From assembly GCA_027919835.1 (NCBI GenBank), contig JANVFP010000003.1:1240001-1304000 (forward strand): a DNA stretch of 64,000 nucleotides, written 5' to 3'. Numbering within the stretch: the first letter of the stretch is position 1; every line of letters begins with the position of its first letter. Source of the stretch: Lentinula raphanica (taxonomy: Eukaryota > Basidiomycota > Agaricomycetes > Agaricales > Omphalotaceae). A model generated the notes under the pieces. It made no database searches. It worked only from the letters and a program-made list of their open reading frames with translations, and was not told where the DNA came from. Below, in pieces: positions 31,161 to 44,500 of the stretch. Both the position numbers and the translations under genes were made by a program.

Positions 31161-33891
31161 ATGAGCACCTTCATAAATGGCGAAGGAAACTATGGGCAGG
31201 CACCAGTTAAGTATGCGGCATACAAGGTGAGCATTGAGCTAGTGACTAGTGTCTGAATCTCATCTCGTTTCAGCCCAAACGACATTCACGAACAAGTTCT
31301 GTGGGCAATTCTATCAGCAGCGTTTCGAACACCCCAACGCCTAGCTATAGCACGGCGACATCGAGGACAACAACTTCATCGCTACTTCCTCCAGGACCGG
31401 ATGTGAATGGCCACGCGATTGGCGCGAATCATTCGAATACAGCAGGCTCGGCTTTCGAAAACGATGGGTCCATTCGAATGCCTTCCAGCGAGCAGAGGTC
31501 GCCTGTAGCATTGAGTAAAGAGAAAGAGCAGATAGAAGATGTCCCGTCTTCGATCGCACACTCGGATCCACCACCACCAGCGTCTACAATATCACCATCC
31601 TCTCAGCCTGCACCAATACCATCATCCGCAACTCCAGCAAGTACAGGTTCGCTATCAGCTTCGATGACTACGCCTTCTCTGAACACGTCGTCATCATCAC
31701 GGCTAGTGCCACCACTAGCATCATCATCATCATCCACATCCACCGCAGCTACAAGTCCACATACTCTCACACATACATCTACATTCCGAAGAGTCCGCCC
31801 TTCTACCTCAAGTCCTCTCGCACGTCCAAATTCAGTGCTCCTGCCAGAGAAAAGTCAAGATTCCTTCAATACGTCGACGTCGATTTTATCCGCACCGACA
31901 TCCCCCACACGACTCCATAATAATAGTATCCCACCACCTACGTCCCCCAGATCAAGACCTGTCTCCGTTCTTGAGTCTATCTCTTTGTCTCCATCCAGAT
32001 CTCCAGCTCCAACTCCGCCAGTTGTGATCACTTCACCTTCTCAATCTCATATCGACGTTACACAGTCAACTATATCACCCACGCCTACACCTGCGCCTGC
32101 GCCTACACCTTCATCCAAGTCCTCGGCTTCAGCAAAACCCTCGTCATCCAAAACACCCAAAGCACCGTACAGGCCAGGCTTCCAACCCACAGGGCTCACA
32201 CGGTTTCGTACAGACGAGTTCCTCGCTGCACGCAAGGTTGCTCGGGATGGCTCAGGAGGAGGAGGAGGACTGGATAAGAGGGTGGAACGGACAAAGTTGG
32301 AACGGAGACTAGAGAAGATCATCAAGTTGCACTTTCCAGAGGAAGAATCTCCTTCGTCGAAGGAGCAGGAAGAGAAACCCAAGAAGGGAGTCGTGGCTGT
32401 GGAGATGAATGGGAAGCGAAGAAATGTAAACGGGAGGGAGATAGAAGATAAGGAGAAGAAGGATCCGAGGTTGTCCCTGTCAGCGAATGGAAAACCTCAG
32501 AGGCCTGGTTTATTAGGGATTGCTGGGGACACCAGGAGACGGACTTCGTCCTTTTTTGAGAATTTGGATATTCGGAGAATGAGCAGCTCGTTTATAGGTG
32601 GCGTAGGTTTTGGCGAAGAGGAGAGTGTCCGATGTATGTTCGATATTCATTGAACTTGACCCACATTCCCGGCTTCACACTGACTCCTTGGCGTCTTTTC
32701 CAGCATCAGAGCAGCGGATCACACCTTGGCAACCTGATTCCGCCGTATCCCGCTGTCCACACTGCGATGTGTCTTTCCATCCGTTGTCTAACAGGAAACA
32801 CCATTGTAGGCTTTGTGGTAGGGTTGTTTGCGCGTTACCCGTTAAACGAGGGGAGAGAAATGAGGTATATACTATGATTGACATCTCTACATGCACATCA
32901 TTTTACTAATGAAAACCAGCCATGCTCCTTTCTCTTTGTCGTAGACCCAAAGACGCGTTTAATCGAAGAAGTCGAAGAGGGTGTGGATTATGGCGTCAGG
33001 AAACGCAAACCCAGTAGTGTCGATCTCCGGCCTCAAGATCAACGAGCAGTGAAACAGGACCCGGCTGAAGACGAAGAAGAGAAGTTCTTACGAGGTGTTC
33101 GGATATGCAGAGAATGCAAACCTGTTTTGCGTAGACAACAGTATGTTCGTGAACGTACGCCTGGTGCAGATAGGATAGCAGGGGAGTTCCTTACATTATA
33201 CGAGGCGTTGATCGGGCTGGAAAGGGAAATCGAAGAAAGGCTGTTACCGAAATTTGAGGAATTGCTGGATGGATTGAATAAATCCAAATCGAGGTGAGGG
33301 CTGACTGTTCTTCACTGCTGTTGTTTCTTCTTTGACTCATATCTGCAATCTTATAGTGGCGAAACCAGTACCCTAGAACTCTCAAGTTTAACAGCAACAG
33401 CAGCAACGGAACGTAAACACCTCCTTCAAGCGTTCGCGAAATACGATGCATTAGCAAAGAGGATACGAAACCTGCCACCTTCCAACGGGAATAAACACAT
33501 ACCAGGATTCAAGGATGTCAAAAAAGACGGAGGGTTGTCCAGCCAAGAACGTGTACAGGCAGCAATCGCTGTACGTGCAGCAAGGTTCCTGGAGGTGAGG
33601 ATGGTAGGCCTGGGTGTGGTTCCCGCAGAACGGGACCAGAAACATAAGCGCTGCGCATCCAGTTCTCGGTCTTCTTCCTCTCCTTCCTCCAATGCTGCAG
33701 AAACGTCTTCTACAACTTTGAAGGCTCACAAAACGCTTCAGCCGCTACTGGAACAGGAATCTCTGTTGGAGTCGTATGTAGCTGAGGCGACGAAGGCGAG
33801 GAAATTTGAAGATGCGAAGATTTTGAGAGGTAATCTGAGGGAGATTAGAGAGGAGATTGAGAGGGTAGTGGAAGGGGATCTGGCTCGTTGA
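31161..33891 (+). CDS. PEP7: FYVE zinc-finger protein, Vac1/Pep7 (rabenosyn-5)-like
   Basis: Start MSTFINGEGNYGQAPVKYAA (31161), an intron at about 31228-31273, then a long Ser/Pro/Thr-rich disordered region (to about 32200). A basic helical stretch (FRTDEFLAARKVAR) follows. The FYVE finger begins TPWQPDSAVSRCPHC and contains the PI3P-binding signature R-K-H-H-C-R-L-C-G-R-V-V-C. It is interrupted by two introns and closes with VRICRECKPVLRR. Downstream helices EFLTLYEALIGLEREIEERLLP and the C-terminal Rab-binding-like hairpin LLEQESLLESYVAEATKARKFEDA match rabenosyn/Vac1. The product would tether endosomal vesicles with Rab5 and a Vps45-type SM protein. The disordered N-terminus of ~480 residues is longer than in yeast Vac1. 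Confidence 0.85.
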
Positions 33892-35512
33892 AAGCATTTA
33901 CTGATTGGCATTATTAAACACCAGCGTAGTACTTATATTCATGGACTATCACTTGTTTACATGCTGTGGACAGGAATACAAAGGAATGATGCATTGCGGA
34001 TGGTATTTCGAGCTGAACCCTGGCTCGCCGTCTTTTACGAAGGCGATTTTGTTTGTGAAGTTGGTACTTACAATGCTGCCAGTGCGGGTACAATGAGGAT
34101 GGATTCGGCATCCAGCGGCATAGAATTGAAACTCCGAAATATACTCGCATCTCGGAGGAAATTTTTTTGTTGTTTAGAACCACCCTCGCGCGACGGGCAC
34201 GAAGCCTTTTACTCAGTGAGTACTATACTGATTCTCTTCTTATGCGCCCGCCCGACTGTGATTATGATGATTCAAACTTATACCATACTTTACCACATTC
34301 CGAATTCACTATGTGGAAGCTTATAATCGATTTCAGCCTTGTCTGATCCCATTCCTAATTCCTGACGTTTTTTCCCTTCGTACACGCGAGTTCTAACGCC
34401 TATTCTTTTCAGCTGTATGTTCGGACGCTGAGTGGGGTTCTTTTGCGTGTATGCGTGTATATGAGCTTGGTCTGGTGATATCTTCCGAGTTCGTGGTGGT
34501 GTTTTGGTGAGCCTCACCTCCTTTTCTTCACTTGATTCGCTTTCTTTGCACTCCAATGTGATGAAATTATCCGATGGGCGGACAGAACGCATGCCATCCA
34601 TACCAAAGTCTCCCGGTGTACAATGTGGAGGCGGATTGGGATGTTTGTTGATATACATCGAATACCTGACTTGATTACCTTCATTGTTTCTCTTCTTTCA
34701 TCATCTTGACTTTGCTAGACTCGGTACTCATTTGTCTACTAGATTTTTGCTGGACTTTCGAAGCATATGCCTCCTTCATCAAATCTGTGTATATTATATC
34801 ATGTACTCCTGCTCTGAATCAAAACTGTTCCTTCCATTCTGCGTACCGCCTCGTACCGCTCACGCTCTTCCCATTCAATGACGTTTAAACCGATCCGCCA
34901 GCATTCGGAGTCAAAAATGAACCTATTCAGAATATATCTAAAGCACGCCAATGAAAGTAGGGCAATCCTTCTATTATTGATTTGTACATTGCGTTGAAGG
35001 GCAGGTGTGCATCATTCGTTGTTATTCTTACCTTCAGTCTCACGATTCTAACCTCGAGCATACGTAGAGCGCTCGTAGTACGACCGCAAGCAGAATGTTT
35101 GTCTCCACGCAAGGAAACGGGAAATACACGGTAAATTTGGTGGAGCTTTGTGCATATGTGTTGGTCCCCCATTATTGACAACAGAGAAGACTTGAAATCC
35201 CGCGTTCCCATGTCGAATCCTCATCGGAGGTCATGTTTCCTTTTTCATGTTCAGGCAGCCGCTCTGCTTCACACACTACAGTTCTTTTCAATAATCTTTC
35301 GTCAACATGCAATGAAGCTATAATGAACTTCCCGGTTGAAAATACATAGTTGATGCATGGACGTTGCTTCCGGACGGTCCGTCGTTCAGCTTGCAACCCG
35401 TATAGCCCACGACGTTCACTTAATCTCGACTTTAAAAGCCCATTCTGAAGCTTGTACAAATTTAAGCTCGGACTAGCTTTTGTAACCTCTTGCAGCCAGA
35501 ACAACCAACAAC
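33892..35512. other. Intergenic, no gene seen
   Basis: Short unspliced frames on both strands with no domain resemblance. The 122-codon minus-strand frame at 34290-34658 has no signal peptide, domain or introns. The last 100 bp is the endopolygalacturonase promoter. Confidence 0.45.
35431..35440 (+). promoter_or_regulatory. TATA-like element of the polygalacturonase gene
   Basis: TTTAAAAGCC lies about 80 bp upstream of the ATG at 35513, a suitable place for a TATA box of an inducible secreted enzyme gene. No CreA-type site was confidently picked. Confidence 0.35.
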
Positions 35513-37282
35513 ATGATCAGCAGCAGTATTTGCATTTTAGCTCTCCTTGCCGTTTCCACTGTCGCAGTTCCTTCGAAGCTCTCCTCCCGAGGCCAGTTCA
35601 ATGGCACACGAAGGTATCCTTCAAGGCTCGGTAAACGATGTACCGGGACTATTGCTTCCCTTTCGGACGTGAGTGCTGCACAGGAATGCACGACTGTCAT
35701 TGTGAGTAGTTTCATGCTCTTCCATTCGTTTTGTGTAGGTTATCTGAACATTGCTCTCGTAGATCAATGAATTCACAGTCGATGCTGGAGGTATACTGCC
35801 CTGTCTTCAGTCCCAAGGGAGCAATATCACTGACTGAACAATTACAGAGACCTTCACCCTCAACCCGCCGACGGTGCCACTGTGACCATGGCAGGGGATG
35901 TAACGTTTGCGTTCAAAGTAGGTACAGTACTCAAAGAACACACAGCGCTTTACTGACTTGTATCTAGGAATGGGATGGTCCTCTGATGGTCGTGGAAGGC
36001 AATGATATCACCTGTAAGATACTCACTGCTTGCTCCTCGATGGGATAAACTTTCTAATTTCATTCTTCACAGTCGACGGAGGTAGGATTTGATAACTCGG
36101 ATGCGTAATCTATTCTGAGTGTAGCATATCTCAACAATGTACGCCCGTAGCTGGACACACTCTCAATGGTCTAGGAGAGCAATATTGGGTATCAACTATT
36201 CTCATCTTCGCAGTTGTCATCCAAATTGATTATCGTATTAGGATGGTCAAGGCAGTTCTGGGGGTACTACGAAACCCGCTCCTCTACTTCGTATCAACCA
36301 CGACGGTGGTAGCTTCAGTAACGTTGTTGTGCTCAACTCTCCCGGTCGTGCGACTGCAATCGGTGGTAATGGAATCGTAGTCAGCGAAATCACAGTGGAC
36401 AATTGTTAGTCAACCGCGCCTCACTTCGTGTAAATACTGACTATCTTTCTCGCAGCTGCTGGAGACCAGCCGAACTCCATGTCAGATGGTCAGCCTGCTG
36501 GGAAAAACACAGACGGTTTCGATATCTCAGCCGACGATGTGACAGTTGAGAACTCCGTTGTCATGAACCAAGGTTAGCCTTCGTACAAGGAGACGAAAAG
36601 TTCCTTGTTTATGCAGACCATCGGGTCATAGATGACTGCCTTGCCATCAACCGTGGGACCAACATCAACTTTGAGAACAACCAATGCTCTGGGGGACACG
36701 GTATCTCCATCGTGAGGTTGCACATCCTCTCTTTGTCAATCCATCTGACGTTTCGATATCCAGGGCTCCATCTCCTCTGACGTGACGGTCTCGGGGATCA
36801 CTATCTCTGGAAACACTGTTTCCAACAGCATGCAATGTTTCCGTATCAAAACTGACGCCACCTCTACCGATTCTACTGTGTCAGATGTGACTTATTCCAA
36901 TAACAAGGCATCTGGTTGCCAAGAATTCGGTGTTCTCATCACGCAGAGCTACCCCGATGCACTGGGAACTCCTGGTACCGGTGTAGTCATCTCGGTATGT
37001 CTTCAAAATACACCTCCAGTACCTGAGGTTCTTACTAGGCCTTTCTCAAGGGCATTACATGGTCCGGAACAAACACAGTGTCTGTGGACAGTGATGCCGA
37101 TAGAGTCGATATCAACTGTGGAAGCTTGAGCAGCTGTTCAGGGTGAGTAAACAACCTCCGCACTGATGCGAGTGAAATAATTAACCGTTGCGTATAGTAC
37201 ATGGGATTTCTCTGGTTTGACCGTTACAGGGGGTTCTGAGGGCACCATCCTGAACGCAGACGTGTCTGGTGGTAGTTTTTGA
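35513..37282 (+). CDS. Endopolygalacturonase, glycoside hydrolase family 28
   Basis: A signal peptide (MISSSICILALLAVSTVAVPS, cut after about residue 18) and a short propeptide ending at a Lys-Arg (LGKRC) precede the mature enzyme. Many small exons encode the parallel beta-helix. All GH28 signatures are present in order: NTDGFD, then DDCLAIN (catalytic Asp pair), then GGHGISIGS (catalytic His), then RIKT (substrate-binding Arg-Lys). The C-terminus reads DINCGSLSSC...GGSEGTILNADVSGGSF, stop at 37280-37282. About 370 residues, the usual size. It hydrolyses alpha-1,4-galacturonan inside the chain during plant cell wall decay. At least ten introns; two exons near 36000-36150 are very short. Confidence 0.92.
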
Positions 37283-37628
37283 CCAAAGGTGACGGTATAC
37301 TTAGGAATTTCCTGCGAAAATGAGTTCTTGTATGGTCTCAAAATTTTGGTCGGTATGTACACTCAAATGAACAGCTTTTGACCATAAGTATTATGTATGA
37401 CACTACACCGTCATTCCGCGCCATGTCTGGCGGAGATGCAGACTATACAGTCAATGCTCGGATGGTGCCCGCCGCCTGATCCTGTTCGATTACTTGCATG
37501 TCGATCTCTTTACAACACAGACACAAAACCGCAACTAGCAATAATTAATAATGAGTGATATTAATTGCAGTGATGCAGCGTTAAGGTCCTAAGTTACGAC
37601 AGATATTATTTTGAGGATGATCTGTTTC
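37283..37628. other. Convergent 3' spacer, polygalacturonase / ASST-like gene
   Basis: About 350 bp between two converging genes. It should hold both 3' UTRs. The plus strand here keeps fragments that read like GH28 C-terminal codons (for example SGGDADYTVNARMVPAA near 37430), perhaps remains of an alternative or duplicated 3' end. Confidence 0.35.
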
Positions 37629-39752
37629 CTAAGTCATGTATATTGCAAAGAGAATGCCCACTGCCATTAGTGCTGTTCTTTGGACCCCAATCATCAATGC
37701 CGCCGCTCCGTTTCCGTTATTTATGAATTCACTTGTTCCAAGAGGTACGTTATCGCTCCCTAGTGCACGAACAGCAAAGTAGCTGTATCTATGAGCAGCA
37801 GTATTGACAGTTATCGTGGTCTCGAACCCGCTACGGGTTTTGTTGTAGAGTGATACTGCACCAGATCCAGACGGGTCAGTTGCTCCGAGCAGTTCCCATC
37901 GTTCCGTACGCGTATCGCCATTCCAAGAGGCGTATATGCTTGTGATGTTGCTCTTCGAAGAATGAACAAAGGACATACTAGGAGGAGCAGTGGGCTCTCC
38001 CGTCCAGTTGAATCGAAGTGTACGGTCTAAGAATTCAAAAGTAAGAAAATAGGTGAAGTTTTGACGCTGTCCAGACATACATCCTTCGTTATTGTTGCCA
38101 CCGACGACACCGAACTGACCAGCCCAAAGGAGCTCCCCAGATGATGTGTATTCAGAAGCCCAGGGCATGAAACCCCATCTGCATCGAGTTGAATAGCCTG
38201 GATGAGAAGGAAAATTCAAACACATACCCGACCAAGAAATTGCCATTGGGCTGCAGTTGAACACTGCCTTGGCTTTGTGAAAGTGTCGTATTGAATGGAA
38301 TAAAGTCCTGTATGAGCTCGACGGACATGTCGGTGAAGTTCATCGCCAAGTGCAAACCACGCGAATTTGATTCGTCAGACTCCCCATATTCTCCAGCATT
38401 GTCAAAGAGGCTGGCGTATTGAGTGAGTTGGAAACAAAGAGACGATAGAGGGCGACACACGTTATTGTTGCATAAGTATCATTCTTGGTTATCCATCTCG
38501 CATGATGTTGCCAGCTGTAACTAGCGCCATCTCCCATGGAAAAGTCAGAGTTTGCTCCGCCCATTCGCCAGATGATATCGCCGTTGGTGGCATTTATGTA
38601 GTAAAGCGTGAAGCAGTGGCGAGACGAGATGAGGAAGTTTCCATCTTCGGAGACGTCGATCGAGTTGATGTGCTGAGTGGGAATGTGTGCGATGAATAAG
38701 TGAGTGGTAAGACGAAGGTGAAGACGAACAAAGTAGTCCCATGTGTTGCTCGTCGAGGTACCTGTTGAACCTATCTTGTTGTAGCATTCACCGGGATCGA
38801 CATGGTCACTTGCGTGCCATGTAAACAGTGGCTCTCCTGTACAAAGAAGTAAGCTCGCGTGAGTACTATGCAAATGGATCTCACTGACCAGTGGTGATGT
38901 TGATCTCCTGGAATACACTGTCAGATATGTACCCACTCGATGGTCCACCGTATGAAGAGAGGTCCATTTGCTTGGTCTGATAAGCTGTCATCAGTGCTGT
39001 GTTCTTTGCTGTAATCCTGCCCTATGGTGATTTCAATCAGGACGGTGAACCACCTCAGCTGTGTGGTCTATGCAACACACTTCATGGAAATCAGCATATG
39101 TTGGACCTGTTACACCATTCAATTTTGTGGTACTGTGGCCCATGTCAGCACATCCCGCCAATTGCATTGGGTTTTCGAACCTACAATCTTGCAACCAGCT
39201 CGTACTTATTGTTGATCAGCGAAATATAACCACTCCCAACTCCTGTAGCAAGAGAGTTGCCCGCCCACATCAATATATGTGGCTCGCCAAGGTAGGTTTC
39301 CACCTGGAATACTAGTGTCTCTCCGAAGCTTGTCCCATCCCAAACAAGTGACCCGTCTAAGTCGTATATAAGACCTCCGGGAGAGTTGGTATCGCTTCCT
39401 ACAAGGGGACTTCAAATCCTAGCCAAAGACGACGAGAATTGGCAAACCTCGAGGAGCGGTGAATAGATATCCTGAAGATATCATTGAGTCGGTACGGTTC
39501 AACGGAGATGCAAAATTCCAGATGGAACTATGTAGGGTGTGTGAACCGACCGCGTTCATCAGACTAAAGGGGTACTCACGGTGTGGAGTTGGTTGAGAAA
39601 AAATTCTGAAAGGGCCCCGAACCGTATGCGCCAGCCGCGTAGTCGCTACTAGCATGGAAGACCGAATCTGTGCGGGCGACTTTGACACTGAAAGATAATA
39701 GCGTGAAAGCACCCAGTAGTCCATGAATGAAGGTAAAGGAAGAGAGGAGCAT
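37629..39752 (-). CDS. Arylsulfotransferase (ASST)-like secreted/GPI-type protein
   Basis: Start MLLSSFTFIHGLLGAFTLLSF at 39752 gives a signal peptide. The beta-propeller-like ASST body is spread over many exons: SSDYAAGAYGSGPF, then HSDHVD-type (ASDHVDPGECYN), HINSIDVSEDGNFLISSRHC (the ...SR motif with its His), YYINATNGDIIWRMGG, FSWQHHARW-type (SWQHHARWI), NSRGLHLAMNF and GSVQLQPNGNFLVG. The C-terminus has a small-residue site then a hydrophobic tail (NGNGAAALMIGV...VGILFAIYMT), compatible with GPI anchoring. Bacterial ASST transfers sulfate between phenols. Activity in the many fungal homologues is not established, so the name reflects fold only. Internal junctions are approximate. Confidence 0.75.
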
Positions 39753-41533
39753 GTCAGTTTGTGGAAGCCGCTAGAGACTCGTAGTCAAAGGCGACGCGGA
39801 CGCTCGCGGGCGTGAGGAAGGGTATGTAACAAAGGGAAGGAATAAAATGACAATAATCCGATGCGGCTTTAAATATGCGCAAAGATCGACGCGACGATAG
39901 GATAAATTATCGGCTCTGTGACTGTGCTTCTACGAAACAGCTCGCGTCGATGGGATAGGCCACTGCCGCCAGTAAATTGAACAAAAATAGATCACGATAT
40001 GTTGAGGTATAGCCCAAGGCTCTCCAATTTCCAAGCCTGTGAACACCAGTAAAAACATCAATTTTACATGATACGAATGGGCAGTAAGACCGTCGAATCA
40101 GTGCCCCTTCCAAGAGTACACGTACAGCATAGTCAAAGGCATCGGAGTCTTTGAGGTTTCCAGCGGTAGAGAGCCTTAGAGAGCTGCTGAGTGGTTCAGC
40201 TCAGTTCGACACTCGGAAAACGGATAATCAAATTTTTTCGACACAGTGATCGAATGATGGAATCTCAAAGTCTCAAACAGATGGGTTGTATGTCGATTGC
40301 GCCAGAGGCACTCTGAGGCATTGCAGAGGCTATTAGAGGCTATTGTAGCAATTAGATTGGTATTGGACACCAAGTTGATCCTTGATAATCCCAGTACTTC
40401 TCAGTTTTGAACTTCATAGAATTGGAAAATATAATGTACTTACCCGCAGCTATCATCGCAGTTGTACTGATCCAGTGTGAATGGAAAACCGTCAGAAGTT
40501 CGTGCTGAAACGTGATAAATACCGGGCGAAAATTCTACAGAAAAACATATCTTGCTTTGTGAGGAGTCGTGCTGCAAACGCCCTATGTATCACAGAAGAG
40601 ACAGAGCCTCTTACAACAGATATCCGGATATAGGCTTTGCGAGCAGATATATTGTTAACCTATGCCAGTGGCCACCAAACGTTAGCAAACGTTCCGCAAT
40701 TGAGAGCATACCTAAACACACTCCTTGGCTTAGTTTGACCCTGTGAGTCAGTGACCGCTGGAGTTTCATGAATTTGACCAGAATATGACCATCGCGAAAC
40801 AGCGCGAAACATGGCATCCTCTCCGATCGGCGATTTCTAATGAGCATTGTTAGTCTGCAGCGATACACGATAGACGCATGATGAGATAGCGCTGATTATT
40901 GCTGGAAAAGAGAGTTTATAGCAGGCCCTAGCCACCAAACTAGAATCGATGATCCTTCCTTTGATGTAGGTTCAAAGTTCCTTCGAACGCAGCACGAATT
41001 GATTTGCCTCTAAAATGTCATAGCCGCGAGCAAGACAAAGCCCACTGTGATGGTTTAAAAGAAACAAGCAGCTAGGAATTTGCAAGTAAGATGGAGGTAT
41101 CATGCATCTGAGCGGGGATTATAGTAAGTTACCACAAATCAACTTCCCCCCTTCAAGTGTAAAGGGTCCCAGCTGTAAATTTCAACTGAAGTCTGGACCA
41201 TTCCACAGGGAGAGGTAGAACAAGGCGTGCATGTTCAATACTAGAAAAGGCCTTTGTAATGACAGTTAATAGACAAGAGCATGAACGTCGGGGATAATCA
41301 GTCATAGTCACGGTCTGCTTACTCAGCTTACCATAAAAGGTAGAAGGTGCTGAGTGGTCCATGAATCAGACAGTTGCGATTTACATCTTGCTCTTACTCT
41401 GCCACCATTTCTCTTCTCTCTACTCTACTTACGCATCCTCACCTCTGTGCACGACCTTGATCAACACTACGACTGTACTATACTCTCGAAACTTCACCAA
41501 CATCAACTATCATTTGCCTCTCATCAGTTCAAC
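39753..41533. other. 1.8-kb spacer, no gene seen
   Basis: It lies between the divergent ASST-like gene and MUB1. Frames are short and lack domains. Upstream of MUB1 a pyrimidine-rich stretch (41390-41520: CTCTTACTCTGCC..., CTCTTCTCTCTACTC...) is typical of constitutive fungal promoters. Confidence 0.45.
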
Positions 41534-44500
41534 ATGCGCGAGTCCAACTTCGCCTTTCCTGCCCAGAACAAGGCTTGTGTCTGCATAACTTCGCAGCTCT
41601 ATGACAGGCGTGGTACGTTTCTTGATTGCTCTAGTACTCTATGGGGATTTTTAAACAAAATTTTAACCGTCTCTACAGCGCTCGACACAACCTCGCCATT
41701 ACCACTGTTCAATTCACTTACTCATCTGACTTACCTGACATCAACCTCGCCGCGTATCCGCGAAATCATGACGATGGATGGTGGTCTGGAACGCCTCGTT
41801 CGGCTTTTGCATGAATTTTGTATATGTCCACCGCCGCCAGAGAATCCTTCATTATTCTATGGTCTTGCCCCGCCGTCTGCTCGTCCGACAAAACCACTGC
41901 CGACATTGAACCCAACAAGTTTTGATAAACATGCTGCATATCGATTTTCTCTTGCTTTCCAATGTGTTGTTAATATTGGTGTCCGTGGAAGCGAGCCGAT
42001 ACGAAGCAGAGTTGTCCAGGCTGGTACCCTCGAAGTTGTAGGATGTATACTTGAAGCCTGGCTGGCTCACAAAGGTTTTGCGGTTGGGCCGAATCCATCT
42101 GGGGCTTCTGGTTCAACATTAGGTTGGGGCTCTTATGGAAGAGAGACAAGAGAACAGCGACACGCCAGGAGACAACAGCAGAGACAAATGCTCAGAGATG
42201 TAGAAGAAGCGTCACTTACGTTGGCATTGCAAAGACAATTGGACGATACGGTTAGTTTCAACAATCTTATCATCTCTGCTCATGGAGTTGATCACGTTAT
42301 AGGACACACCTGTTCATTCCACTGGCAATGCATCATCTATCACTGAAGTAGAACCTGATCAGGAGAATACCAACGAGACGTCCTCTACCAGTTCCATCAG
42401 TGTCGCCGCACCAGCATCTGGCATTGAAATCACTGCTTCGGATGACGACGAAGGGCCCGTCGTGATATCCCAGTCCGGGCGAGACCGAAGTGGAACTGTG
42501 GTTGCTCGAGCTAACTGGGATCCGGTCTCGCAACAATGGCGGAATGTAGCAGGTTTTTCGAACACAGCGCAATCTTCACCCACTCCTTCGGTGTCTTCTA
42601 ACGATCAGTCTCGGCCATCCTCTCGCCCGCAGTCCGAAACTGAAGACGACGCAGATGTCGATATGGACGGGCCTATACCCAACAGCGCGAGTACTAATGC
42701 TAGTATCAGCGATGCCGAGACTTCATCGCCCCGTACATCGAGACCTCATCAACGAACTCACCGGCCGTCGATGAATAGGCACACGCTAGTTGGCCTCGGC
42801 CTCACGGGTGACCAAGTCACTCCTATGGCGATGGGAGGGATCGGTCATGGAGACGCACACATCATCATCAACGATTCAGTTGGCACTGACGGCCTGGGGA
42901 CAATGGGCGATGTAGGCATGAACATGGGTTTAGGAGGTGGCATGGCCGGCGAAGACGGCATAGTGTCTCTGGATATCGAGAATAACGACGATTTCGCAAT
43001 GGGTGCCCCTCCTGGTGCTCCTGGTGCTATACCTGCAGCGAACATGGGCGATGTTTCTCTGGGACTGGATGGCGATCTGGGTATGAGTGAAACCGAAGAC
43101 AGTTCTCGACCTGCCTCCCGTGGCGAAGATATTCCTTCGGAAAATATTGTTAGTCACGATATGGAACGATCCAGCACGATCAGACGAGGGCGTATTCCTG
43201 GAACACCCGATGCAACACCACGAGCAGGAGTAATCGGATTACCTCCCTCACCTTCGACGGCATCATCCTCTGCTGGCTTGAGCATTCCTTCTAATTCTCG
43301 ACTCCTTTCTTCAGAGCCAGCTGCTTCTTCATCGCTACCATCTAGCTCGACCATGAATTCTTCGCGCAATAACACTATACGGGGAATCTCCGCAGGAAAG
43401 CTCGATCTAGCTCGGCAATCGGACGGTAAACGTCCTTCATCAGCGGAAAGCAACACTAATCATGCAACTGGTTCAAGCCCAGGTCAATCACATTGGCAAC
43501 AAGAAAGTGCAGAAAGTAGGACTGAGCCTCAGGAAAATGGTAGAAGAGAACTCAATCGCGAAGAGCGTCAGAATACTCTCACTGTTGACGGCGCTGGGAG
43601 AAGCCCCAATACGTTTACAACGCCTGGCACAGTACGATCGACCGCATCCAACATTTCTATCGCATCAACCGCTGCCACAGCCTCTACCACAACGAATCAC
43701 ACTCTTCCACCTTCACCCTATCGAGACGAAGACGTACTCTTGAGTCTTCAACTTCTCGCATATCTCAGTAAATATCCACACGTCCGCCAAGCGTTCTATA
43801 AAAAACGAGACAGTTTCCATCCCGCTAGTGCGGCTCCAACAGGAGCTCCTGCATCATCTTTGCCTACCCATACTGCTGTCAATGGCGTACCAGGTCCAAG
43901 TAAAAATGGTAAGGAGAAGGAGCCGAGTAAACTCCTTAAAGAATCTTCGGTATTCTTCCGTGCATTCACCAGCGCTACAACACGCGGTAAGGACAAAGAG
44001 CGAGCGAACGACAAATATCCAGCATCTTCCTCTTCTACTCAATCCACGGCCCCCTCGTCTGCTTCCAGACAGACGAATGTTTTCTCGTTGGTGGAACGTT
44101 TCACTTACCGGCCTAGTTCGTCTGAACTTGCCGAGTACAGCAATAACGGTGGTTCGATGAACGTACCGCCGAGACTTCCACCAGAAATCCAATATTGGGC
44201 GGGAGTCATCATGCGTAATGCATGTCGGAAAGATGATAGTCGTGGAGGGATCCGACAGTGTGCCAACAGTGAGTAGTATCCTCGAACTGCGTCATGATTG
44301 CCCAGATTCTCATATATGTTTACAGTGCTCTGCGGACGATGGGAAGAATACCCACGAGAGTTTGCCAAATGCCGTCGCTGTCGAAAGGCAAAATATTGCG
44401 GTAAAGAGTGTCAGAGTACAGCCTGGAGCGAAGGTCATCGGTTCTGGTGTAGTGCCAAAGATGCAGAAGAGGAGCCTCCAGCCGCTCCTACCACTGCCAG

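Noticed and set aside
34290..34658. 122-codon minus frame
   Set aside because: No signal peptide, no domain, no introns, composition like noncoding sequence.
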